The notes under the pieces were generated by a model. The model did no database searches and was not told where the DNA came from. It saw only the letters and a list, made by a program, of their open reading frames with translations. The position numbers were made by a program, and so were the translations under genes. From an uncultured Spirochaetia bacterium (lineage in GTDB: Bacteria; Spirochaetota; UBA6919), in contig CAJXGR010000194.1 in NCBI GenBank assembly GCA_913053665.1, forward strand, positions 1 through 6,380: a DNA stretch of 6,380 bases, read 5' to 3'. This document shows, piece by piece, positions 1-6,045 of the stretch; the first letter of the stretch is position 1, and the number at the start of each line of letters is the position of its first letter.

Positions 1-28
1 TAGGGGTGAACACATGGATTCACCCCTA
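1..28. repeat. Inverted repeat of GTAG type, cut by the window edge
   Basis: Arms TAGGGGTGAA (1-10) and TTCACCCCTA (19-28) are perfect 10-bp complements around an 8-base loop. The right arm continues with CA at 29-30, so the full element is probably TGTAGGGGTGAA...TTCACCCCTACA with two bases missing to the left. The minus-strand TAG stop of the PAS-GGDEF-EAL gene (26-28) lies inside the arm, so transcripts of that gene end in or run through this hairpin. It may act as a terminator or 3' stabiliser, but whether a T-tract follows cannot be seen. The foot of the hairpin resembles that of the palindrome at 3341-3368. Confidence 0.8.
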
Positions 29-1873
29 CAGGTGGATGGGAGGATGGTCTAATTGTGAACTAAAGTCCTGAACACTAAGAGGGCGGCTAAAATAATATCC
101 CTGGCCTTCATCACAGTGATTTTTGTGTAGGAAATCCAGCTGCTCCTGATCCTCTATGCCCTCAGCCACCACCTTTAAGTTTAAACTATGGCCCATAGCA
201 ATGATCGCCGTTGTGATCGCTGTATCTTCTGAACTCTTTGTGAGATTGCGAACAAAAGACTGGTCGATCTTAAGCTTGTTTATTGGGAATTGTTTTAGAT
301 AGCTTAAAGAGGAATAGCCTGTTCCAAAGTCATCGATAGAGATTTTAATCCCTTTAGCCCTCAGCTGAATCAACTTGTCAATAACCGTTTCTTCACGATG
401 CATAAGAAGTCTTTCTGTGATTTCAAGCTCCAGGTATTGGGGGTCTAAACCTGTTTCAGAGAGGATTTTGTATAGGTCACTTAGAAAGTTCTTTTTCTGG
501 AACTGTTGAGCAGAAACATTGACAGCCATGACCATAGGGGAATGTCCTGCGTCCTGCCACAGCTTATTCTGTACACAGGCAGTATATAGGACCCATTGGC
601 CAATTCCTGTGATCAGACCGTTAGCCTCAGCGAGTGGAATAAAACGATCGGGTGGAACAAGTTTTCCCAAGTGCTTCCAGCGGATTAAGGCTTCCACTCC
701 AATCATTTTATTCGTACCTAATACAAACTGAGGCTGATAGTAAAGAAAAAACTCATGGCTCTCTAAAGCGTGATGGAGATCCGTTTCCAGCTCCAACTCT
801 TCCAGAGAAGGCCCTACCATAGACTTATGGTAGATATGATAGTTATTTTTTCCCTGTTCCTTAGCGTAGAACATGGCTTTGTCAGCGTTCATCAAAAGGG
901 TTTCAACGTCCTCACCGGCCTCAGGATAGAAGGCTATACCAATACTGGCACTTAGAAAGAACTCATAGCCTTCGATCTGATAAGCCTTTGAGAGGGAGTT
1001 CAGGATGTTTTCCGCCACTTCGGTCACTTCCTGAACATCTTTGACTCCAGGAAAAACAATAGTAAACTCGTCTCCTCCCCAACGAGAGAGGATTTTATTC
1101 CCCAACTGACATTGATTCAGTCTCTCAGCAATCTCCTTGAGCACTTTATCCCCTATGGTATGGCCCAGTGTGTCATTGATGAACTTAAACCGGTCTAAAT
1201 CGATGAACATAAGGGCGACGATGTCTCCAGGATCTATGTGTTCCAGGGCCTGATGGAATTGATCCTGAAATCCCAGGCGATTAGATAGGCCTGTTAAGGA
1301 ATCATGGTAGGTCAGGTGGGCGTATCGCTGTTCTGATTCCTTCAGCTCGCTGATGTCCACACGGGAAAGGACGGCTCCTCCATACTTTCGACCCATTGGA
1401 GTCAGTTTAATCTGATACCAGGATTTCCCCATGGATGTCTCATACAGATGCTCCACATCCCAATCCTTCAAGTACCCACTGATAACGCCTTCAACACCTT
1501 CTCCTATCTGCTGGAGCATCTTGTTGGATGGATGATCTTGATAGAGTTCTGGAAGGTTGGACCCAAGACTATAATTGATGGAAGGATAGCTTTGATTCTT
1601 TCTAGCAAAAGATTCCCAGGACTTGTTGACCGCTATGATTTCCCCATAGGTATTTAGAACGGCGATCTGAGCGTTCAGGGAGCTTAAGATAGTTTTATTG
1701 AACTCTTCTTGAGCCTTTATAAGGTTTTCAGCCTTCAAGTTATCAATTTCCACTGTAATCATATGAGTCAATGTCTTCCTGAGGCCAGCTAATTCTTTAT
1801 CTAACTGTTCTTTACTTTTAACATTAGAATCCAATGGACATCCCCATGACAAGCCTGTCTTTAGATAAAACAC
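26..1873 (-). CDS. PAS-GGDEF-EAL protein (diguanylate cyclase / c-di-GMP phosphodiesterase)
   Basis: A 615-residue signalling protein predicted to act in c-di-GMP turnover in the cytoplasm. No membrane segment or signal peptide is seen. Residues about 18-62 look helical or coiled-coil, followed by a PAS-like sensor fold at about 63-176, with no ligand-binding residues that I can identify. The GGDEF domain (about 185-350) carries FIDLDRFK at 223-230 and an intact GGDEF at 266-270. The inhibitory RxxD I-site is replaced by LGNK at 257-260. The EAL domain (about 360-610) has EALIRW (394-399), NVSAQQF (452-458), EITE (484-487), DDFGTGYSS (514-522), KLKID (533-537), AEGIED (570-575) and QGYYFSRP (591-598), so the catalytic set is complete. 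Both activities are possible; with both domains intact, the EAL may dominate with the GGDEF regulatory, but this cannot be told from sequence. The start used is GTG at 1873, with no good ribosome site. TTG at 1834 has GGGGA six bases upstream and would remove 13 residues. The gene is divergent from the TRAP operon. Confidence 0.93.
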   Translation of the reverse strand: MFYLKTGLSWGCPLDSNVKSKEQLDKELAGLRKTLTHMITVEIDNLKAENLIKAQEEFNKTILSSLNAQIAVLNTYGEIIAVNKSWESFARKNQSYPSINYSLGSNLPELYQDHPSNKMLQQIGEGVEGVISGYLKDWDVEHLYETSMGKSWYQIKLTPMGRKYGGAVLSRVDISELKESEQRYAHLTYHDSLTGLSNRLGFQDQFHQALEHIDPGDIVALMFIDLDRFKFINDTLGHTIGDKVLKEIAERLNQCQLGNKILSRWGGDEFTIVFPGVKDVQEVTEVAENILNSLSKAYQIEGYEFFLSASIGIAFYPEAGEDVETLLMNADKAMFYAKEQGKNNYHIYHKSMVGPSLEELELETDLHHALESHEFFLYYQPQFVLGTNKMIGVEALIRWKHLGKLVPPDRFIPLAEANGLITGIGQWVLYTACVQNKLWQDAGHSPMVMAVNVSAQQFQKKNFLSDLYKILSETGLDPQYLELEITERLLMHREETVIDKLIQLRAKGIKISIDDFGTGYSSLSYLKQFPINKLKIDQSFVRNLTKSSEDTAITTAIIAMGHSLNLKVVAEGIEDQEQLDFLHKNHCDEGQGYYFSRPLSVQDFSSQLDHPPIHL

Positions 1874-1894
1874 CTCATAAATCTCGTTTTATAA

Positions 1895-1922
1895 AGTATA
1901 ATAAATATATTGATAACTTGAA
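1895..1922 (-). promoter_or_regulatory. Candidate promoter for the PAS-GGDEF-EAL gene
   Basis: Reading the minus strand, TATACT (1900-1895) is a good -10 box. TTCAAG (1922-1917), 16 bases upstream, is a poor -35. The start of transcription would fall near 1888, giving a very short leader to GTG at 1873 or a leader of about 54 bases to TTG at 1834. The region is AT-rich, so chance matches are easy. Confidence 0.3.
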
Positions 1923-2087
1923 TAGGTTGATTAGTACAAATACGTTAAAAATCAGGGTCGTGATAATGATGTGGTTTTCTAAAGTATTTATGACACTTTG
2001 TATTTCAAGGCGGACCCCCAAAATATGGGTCTCCTAAATTGAAATAAAACATCACCAAGACCCTCTATTCGTCTTAAAATATAACCA

Positions 2088-2121
2088 ATGAACTAGTCTA
2101 TCAAATACTTTTGAAGTTCAT
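2088..2121. repeat. Nested inverted repeat upstream of dctP
   Basis: Outer arms are ATGAAC (2088-2093) and GTTCAT (2116-2121). Inside lies a compact hairpin, TCAAA (2101-2105), loop TACT, TTTGA (2110-2114). The outer pairing needs an asymmetric bulge of seven bases on one side against one on the other. It is about 100 bases upstream of dctP and upstream of the candidate promoter, so an operator is conceivable. Such short arms also arise by chance in AT-rich DNA. Confidence 0.3.
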
Positions 2122-2161
2122 GGAATAACCCATATCTCTGATTTACACGATTTTCATAGAC

Positions 2162-2190
2162 TTTACTTTCCTGTCCCTTTGAAGTATCTT
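2162..2190 (+). promoter_or_regulatory. Candidate sigma-70 type promoter for dctPQM
   Basis: TTTACT (2162-2167) and TATCTT (2185-2190) are separated by 17 bases. Each matches four of six consensus positions. Transcription would start near 2197 and give a leader of about 25 bases, ending in the dctP ribosome site GGGAG (2212-2216), six bases before ATG. TATAAA at 2198-2203 is a better -10 but has no matching -35. Confidence 0.3.
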
Positions 2191-2222
2191 ACTAACCTAT
2201 AAACAATTTACGGGAGATTGCC

Positions 2223-3335
2223 ATGAATTATAGGAAGCTTATCAATATATTTAGTATGACTATTGTATGTTCCATCCTCATTATTGCCTGTAACAAGCCG
2301 GCCGGGAGCCAGGGAAGTTCTGGTCACAGTCCCAGCCCATCTAACACGAAAGTCTTTAAATGGAAGTTGGCTCAAACATGGAAAACCAACGTTCCAATCT
2401 TTGGGGACGTGACCAAGAAATTCGTTAAGATAGTTAATATCATGTCTAACGGGCGATTAATTATTAAAATCGTCCCATCCAACATCCATAAAGCCCCTTT
2501 AGGCATTTTTGACTTTGTAAAAAGTGGTCGCTACGAGATGGGACACTCCGCATCTTATTACTGGAAGGGCAAAAACTTCAATGCTATATTCTTTACGACT
2601 GTTCCATTCGGGATGATCGCCACGGAGCAGTACGCGTGGTTCTACTATGGTGGTGGGATGGAGCTTATGGAGGAGTTCTACTCCAAATATGGTCTTCTAT
2701 CCTTCCCAGGAGGAAATACCGGGAACCAGATGGGTGGGTGGTTCAGAAAAGAGATCAAGACAATTGAGGACTTCAAGAATCTTAAGATGCGTATACCGGG
2801 TTTTGCGGGTGAGGTTCTCACTAAAGTGGGGGCTAAGACAATTAATATCCCTCCTGGAGAACTGTATCAATCTCTGGAACGTGGACTTATTGATGCCCTT
2901 GAGTGGGTAGGTCCTTCTCTCGACTTACAGATGGGCTTTCATAAGATCGCTCCTTATTATTACACTGGGTGGCACGAGCCGGCGACTGAATTGCAGTTCT
3001 TGATCAACAAAAAGGCCTTTGACAAACTCCCTCCCGATCTCAAGGAAATCGTCATTATCGCCATGAAATCAACGGCTTACGACATGTTAAGTCAGTCCAT
3101 GCATGAAAGTGCCATCAATTGGGAAAAGATCAAGACAGAGTATCCTAATATTAAGGTGAAGACCTTTTCCAAGGAGATCATCGCTCGACTCAAAGAGGAG
3201 AATGCCAAACTGTTAAAAGAGCGAGCGGCCAAAGATCCTTTCTCAAAGAAGATCATAGAGCATCAACAAGCTTATATGAAGAAAGTCAGAGCCTGGACCA
3301 AAATGTCTGATTATGCTTATCTGAAGGACAATTAA
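2223..3335 (+). CDS. dctP: TRAP transporter substrate-binding protein, DctP family, lipoprotein
   Basis: The 370-residue extracytoplasmic receptor of a TRAP transporter, which captures a carboxylate-type substrate and delivers it to the membrane subunits encoded just downstream. The N-terminus is a lipoprotein signal: RK at 4-5, a hydrophobic stretch 6-22, and lipobox IIAC with the lipidated cysteine at 23. A Gly/Ser/Pro-rich linker (about 26-42) follows. The mature domain shows QMGGWFRKEI (169-178), KMRIPG (188-193) whose arginine 190 is the usual carboxylate-binding residue, PPGELYQSLERG (210-221), IDALEWVGP (223-231) and GWHEPATE (249-256). This set matches the TakP-like branch, whose members bind 2-oxoacids such as pyruvate. 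A long charged C-terminal helical stretch (about 317-365) fits the extra dimerisation helix of that branch. The exact ligand is inferred only. The ATG at 2223 has GGGAG six bases upstream. A perfect palindrome begins five bases after the stop. Confidence 0.93.
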   Translation: MNYRKLINIFSMTIVCSILIIACNKPAGSQGSSGHSPSPSNTKVFKWKLAQTWKTNVPIFGDVTKKFVKIVNIMSNGRLIIKIVPSNIHKAPLGIFDFVKSGRYEMGHSASYYWKGKNFNAIFFTTVPFGMIATEQYAWFYYGGGMELMEEFYSKYGLLSFPGGNTGNQMGGWFRKEIKTIEDFKNLKMRIPGFAGEVLTKVGAKTINIPPGELYQSLERGLIDALEWVGPSLDLQMGFHKIAPYYYTGWHEPATELQFLINKKAFDKLPPDLKEIVIIAMKSTAYDMLSQSMHESAINWEKIKTEYPNIKVKTFSKEIIARLKEENAKLLKERAAKDPFSKKIIEHQQAYMKKVRAWTKMSDYAYLKDN

Positions 3336-3340
3336 CCCTT

Positions 3341-3368
3341 GTAGAGACGCATGGCCATGCGTCTCTAC
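3341..3368. repeat. Perfect 28-bp palindrome between dctP and dctQ
   Basis: Arm GTAGAGACGCATGG (3341-3354) is followed directly by its exact reverse complement (3355-3368), with no mismatch and no spacer. It starts five bases after the dctP stop and ends 33 bases before the dctQ start. No T-tract follows, so it is not a classic intrinsic terminator. As RNA it would form a strong stem that could protect the 3' end of dctP message. This is a common way to make more receptor than permease, but that role here is inferred. The GTAG foot on both strands resembles REP-like intergenic repeats. Confidence 0.93.
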
Positions 3369-3401
3369 GACCATTTATACGTATTTTAGAAGGGGCAAAA
3401 T

Positions 3402-3938
3402 ATGTCAGAAAAGATAGAATACATCATCAATAAGACTATTCATTACCTGGGTGTAATTTGTTCCATACTTTTGATCCTTTTGCTGATCAATGTATTTTAT
3501 GACGTGATAATGAGATATGTTTTTAATGATAGCTCTATCGCTTTGCAGGAGCTTGAATGGCATCTATTCTCGGTGATCGTCCTGTTTGGAATGTCCTACA
3601 CCCTGAAAGAAGACGCTCATGTCCGTGTGGATATATTCTACGAGAAGTTAACTCTCAGAAAACAAGCCCTCATCAACATAATTGGAGCGCTTTTTTTTAT
3701 AATCCCTTTTAGTCTCTTTGTCATAATCGGAAGCGAATCCTACGCAATGGACTCCTACGCAATGGGTGAGATCAGCCCGGATCCTGGCGGATTAGCCTAT
3801 CGATTTGTGATTAAATCCTCTATTTTTATTTCGTTTGGATTATTACTGCTTGCATCCCTGGGCTTTATATTGAGAAATATCACCATTTTATTGGATAAAA
3901 AGTCTGAGAAGCATCACGAGGACCGGAAAGTATTTTAG
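3402..3938 (+). CDS. dctQ: TRAP transporter small permease, DctQ family
   Basis: A 178-residue integral membrane protein of four predicted helices (about 12-34, 52-68, 90-110, 137-160), normal for the small TRAP subunit. It pairs with DctM in the inner membrane and helps dock the receptor. Family features are RYVFNDSSIALQELEWHLF (38-56), HVRVDIFY (73-80) and SPDPGGLAYRFVIK (125-138). The ATG has AAGGGG (3390-3395) six bases upstream. It lies 66 bases after dctP, the gap being filled by the palindrome, and 19 bases before dctM, so the three genes form one operon. Residues 112-121 carry a small duplication (SYAMD SYAMG), exact at the DNA level over 13 bases. Confidence 0.92.
   Translation: MSEKIEYIINKTIHYLGVICSILLILLLINVFYDVIMRYVFNDSSIALQELEWHLFSVIVLFGMSYTLKEDAHVRVDIFYEKLTLRKQALINIIGALFFIIPFSLFVIIGSESYAMDSYAMGEISPDPGGLAYRFVIKSSIFISFGLLLLASLGFILRNITILLDKKSEKHHEDRKVF
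3738..3765 (+). repeat. Short direct repeat inside dctQ
   Basis: TCCTACGCAATGG occurs at 3738-3750 and again at 3753-3765, a 15-base period that keeps the reading frame and encodes two SYAM units. It sits in the loop before the conserved SPDPGG segment. Confidence 0.7.
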
Positions 3939-3957
3939 GATAATCACTGGAGCGTGT

Positions 3958-5256
3958 ATGACCGGCTTGCTAATGTTTGTATGTATACTGATTCTCTTGA
4001 TGGCAGGCTTCCCCGCAGCCTTTACTTTTGCAGGGGTGGCGTTAATATTTGCGGTGTTTATATTTGGCTTTGAAGAAAGTCTTGTTATCTTTTCTGCGAT
4101 GCCCTACAGGATTGATGAAAGCCTTATGCAGAACAAGATCCTGATCGCCATCCCTCTATTTATCTTTATGGGAATCGTCTTACAAAAGACCCTCATGGCT
4201 GAGAGGCTTCTTGAGTCCATGGGAAAGCTTTTTGGCAGGGTGAAAGCAGGGATTGCTATTTCAACGGTTCTTGTAGGGGCCTTGCTAGCCGCCACCACAG
4301 GGGTTGTGGGTGCGAGTGTTGTGGCCATGGGAGTCATCGCCCTCCCTGTGATGCTTAAAAACAAGTATAGTCCTGAACTTTCCTGTGGTGTGATCTGTGC
4401 CTCCGGAACTTTGGGTCAAATCATCCCTCCCTCCATTGTTTTAATCATTTTAGGGGACGTGTTACAAGTTCCAGTGGGGGATCTATTTAAAGCAGCCGTA
4501 ATACCTGGTCTCATCCTTGTGACAGCCTATATTGTCTATATCCTTATCTATGCTTATGTTAAGAAAGATTCGGCTCCTGCCCTCAAGTCGACGGAGGACA
4601 TTAAAACACGATGGGTCAATTCTTTAAAAGCAATCGTTCCGCCTCTCGTGTTAATCGTTTTAGTATTGGGTTCTATATTTATGGGAATCGCTACTCCAAC
4701 AGAATCCGCCGCAGTTGGAGGTATTGGAGCCGTCCTTTTATCCCTGATCTATAAAGAGTTTACCTTTAAACGAATCAAAGAGAGTGCCTTTGAGACAGTG
4801 AAAATTACAGGAATGGTCTTTGCCATCTTTATTGGAGCCACAGCCTTTTCCCTGGTATTCACCGAAACAGGGGGCCATGAGGTTGTTGAAACCGTTCTTT
4901 TGTCCCTTCCGGCGGGGAAATGGGGGTTTATCATCTTCTCCATGATAGCCATTTTCCTACTTGGCTTCTTCATTGACTTTGTTGAAATATCCTATATCGT
5001 TGTACCCATCTTGTTTCCCATTGCTCAAAAGCTGGGGATTCCCATGGTGTGGTTTGGTATTTTGCTGGCCATGAACCTTCAGACCTCATTTTTGACCCCT
5101 CCCTTTGGTTTCAGCCTCTTTTATCTGAAGGGTGTGGCCCCTCCAAGTATCAAAACGATAACGATTTATAAGGGAGTCGTTGGGTTTATCCTCATCCAGG
5201 TGGCTGTCTTGATCTCTGTTGTTCTATTTCCCGATGTTTTCGGCCTAACGAAATAA
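3958..5256 (+). CDS. dctM: TRAP transporter large permease, DctM family
   Basis: A 432-residue polytopic inner-membrane protein with about eleven or twelve hydrophobic segments. It is the transport subunit that couples substrate uptake to an ion gradient (sodium in characterised TRAP systems). Family signatures are IPLFIFMG (65-72), TTGVVGASVVAMGVIALP (113-130), YSPELSCGVICASGTLGQ with IIPPS following (137-159), GIATPTESAAVG (243-254), FFIDFVEISYIVVPILFP (337-354) and LQTSFLTPPFGFSLFYLKG (374-392). Length is normal and no break is seen. The ATG at 3958 has GGAG (3949-3952) five bases upstream. The gene closes the dctPQM operon and converges on the CPBP gene, with only 36 bases between the two stop codons. 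There is no clear intrinsic terminator on this strand. Confidence 0.95.
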   Translation: MTGLLMFVCILILLMAGFPAAFTFAGVALIFAVFIFGFEESLVIFSAMPYRIDESLMQNKILIAIPLFIFMGIVLQKTLMAERLLESMGKLFGRVKAGIAISTVLVGALLAATTGVVGASVVAMGVIALPVMLKNKYSPELSCGVICASGTLGQIIPPSIVLIILGDVLQVPVGDLFKAAVIPGLILVTAYIVYILIYAYVKKDSAPALKSTEDIKTRWVNSLKAIVPPLVLIVLVLGSIFMGIATPTESAAVGGIGAVLLSLIYKEFTFKRIKESAFETVKITGMVFAIFIGATAFSLVFTETGGHEVVETVLLSLPAGKWGFIIFSMIAIFLLGFFIDFVEISYIVVPILFPIAQKLGIPMVWFGILLAMNLQTSFLTPPFGFSLFYLKGVAPPSIKTITIYKGVVGFILIQVAVLISVVLFPDVFGLTK

Positions 5257-5272
5257 CGAACGGGTTTACCCG
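5247..5272 (-). terminator. Weak candidate terminator for the CPBP gene
   Basis: On the minus strand, CGGG, loop TAAA, CCCG (5272-5261) is followed by the T-rich stretch TTCGTTATTTCGTT, which runs into the end of dctM. The four-base stem (or a five-base stem with a two-base loop) is short and the T-tract is interrupted, so it would be weak. On the plus strand the same hairpin has no T-tract. Confidence 0.25.
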
Positions 5273-5292
5273 GCGGATCGCTTCTGGAGGCC

Positions 5293-5958
5293 TCAATACA
5301 TAAATTGGAACCAGCTGGCTGGAATGATCTTTGAGAAGGCCACAAGATTGGATAGATAGTGGGCGATGATGGCTGGCAGGATGGATTGGGTCTTCCACAG
5401 AACGATCATCGGCAAAACGCCCCATAAAGCTGATGTAATGACACTATGTAAACCCAATGACCAATGGATTAGGCCAAAAGTGATGGATGAAACAATAAGA
5501 AAAGCAACCGGGTTTTTGATCCATTTGGACAGGACTGAATTATAGAACCCTCTAAAGACAGCTTCTTCAGTGAGAGCGACTAATAGTAATCCAAAGGTCA
5601 AGTCAATGATTCTGATCGTAGGATTTGTTATTTTATAAAACACCATCATCTGTGTGTGGGGCAAGATGCTTTCAAAAAACCTCCGTCCAAACTGATCTAT
5701 AAAAACGCCTGAAACGGATAACAAAATAGCCCAAAATATAAGGGGTTTAGCCTTGATTTTCGTGAAGCCAAAGTCAGCGAATGACGATATTTTACGTTTT
5801 ATCAAATAACCCATCATTAAAAGAACGATTATTCTACCCACATAATCCGTGATGAGCCAACCTACATAGGTCGTCACGGACATGAATATAAAGTCATTTA
5901 ACAAAAAGATCAAAGTGAAGAGTATCAAAAAGATGGATTGCGTCTTTTCTTTTGTCAT
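5293..5958 (-). CDS. CPBP family intramembrane metalloprotease (Abi/Rce1-like)
   Basis: A 221-residue membrane protein with about six or seven hydrophobic segments (near 8-28, 34-52, 72-88, 116-130, 150-168, 173-189, 192-209). All three CPBP motifs are present: EEAVFR (131-136, the EExxxR motif), FGLIH (161-165, FxxxH) and HYLSN (200-204, HxxxN). These supply the glutamate and histidine residues of the presumed metal-dependent active site. Family members include eukaryotic Rce1 CAAX proteases and many bacterial proteins of unknown substrate, some tied to bacteriocin self-immunity or phage defence; nothing here identifies a substrate. The ATG at 5958 has only a weak AGAG upstream. A 24-codon frame ends in an ATGA overlap with this start. 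The toxin stub and DUF433 gene lie just upstream on the same strand, so co-transcription is possible. Confidence 0.88.
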   Translation of the reverse strand: MTKEKTQSIFLILFTLIFLLNDFIFMSVTTYVGWLITDYVGRIIVLLMMGYLIKRKISSFADFGFTKIKAKPLIFWAILLSVSGVFIDQFGRRFFESILPHTQMMVFYKITNPTIRIIDLTFGLLLVALTEEAVFRGFYNSVLSKWIKNPVAFLIVSSITFGLIHWSLGLHSVITSALWGVLPMIVLWKTQSILPAIIAHYLSNLVAFSKIIPASWFQFMY

Positions 5959-6000
5959 ACAGTCTCTAAACAGAATGGATATTGAGATTGACTCATCTCA

Positions 6001-6045
6001 TCATTGGCTGGGGTCAAAGAGGTTTTCATTGGCAAAAAGCTTCAT
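6001..6045 (-). pseudogene. Stub of a DUF5615 PIN-like toxin gene
   Basis: Immediately after DUF433, and overlapping its stop as ATGA, a frame reads MKLFANENLFDPSQ and then stops. DUF5615 (PIN-like nuclease) proteins typically begin MK-(hydrophobic)-LANEN or LADEN, followed after a few residues by a PS pair, and they are commonly encoded directly downstream of DUF433 with just this kind of overlap. No continuation of the domain (the later GHDV-like segment and the acidic PIN residues) is found in any minus-strand frame before the CPBP gene 42 bases further on. I infer a toxin gene cut short by deletion or replacement. The match is only 14 residues, so it rests on position and overlap as much as on sequence. 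Confidence 0.6.

Larger units (their letters stand above)
1874..2222. other. Divergent intergenic region, AT-rich, no supported gene
   Basis: About 350 bases separate the start of the PAS-GGDEF-EAL gene from dctP. I see no convincing coding sequence: the one plus-strand frame here begins inside the antisense of the c-di-GMP gene and has no family resemblance. Contents are candidate promoters in both directions and a small hairpin at 2012-2034 (GACCC at 2013-2017 pairing with GGGTC at 2027-2031, no T-tract). There is also a nested inverted repeat at 2088-2121 and a repeated TTTGAAGT octamer (2110-2117 and 2178-2185). No sigma-54 type GG-N10-GC element was noticed near dctP. Confidence 0.6.

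Noticed and set aside
519..1657. Three plus-strand open frames (519-731, 770-955, 1448-1657) opposite the c-di-GMP gene
   Set aside because: Each lies wholly antisense to strongly recognised PAS, GGDEF or EAL coding sequence and has no recognisable features.
2012..2034. GACCC/GGGTC hairpin as a terminator
   Set aside because: Only a five-base stem and no T-tract on either strand, and no gene ends nearby.
1834..2037. Plus-strand open frame of 67 codons across the divergent intergenic region
   Set aside because: It starts inside the antisense of the c-di-GMP gene, has no good ribosome site, shows no family pattern, and runs over AT-rich candidate promoter DNA.
2647..2910. Second plus-strand frame inside dctP
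   Set aside because: It overlaps the most conserved part of DctP in another phase, so it is a shadow.
3341..3368. Palindrome as an intrinsic terminator that would split the operon
   Set aside because: No run of T follows the stem on the plus strand, and dctQ and dctM are needed with dctP for a working transporter.
1..3368. CRISPR array
   Set aside because: The two palindromes are single, far apart and different in stem sequence; there are no regularly spaced repeats.
4104..5425. Minus-strand frames within or across dctM and the CPBP gene (4104-4364, 4749-4973, 5192-5425)
   Set aside because: They are shadows of conserved DctM or CPBP coding sequence; none resembles a known family.
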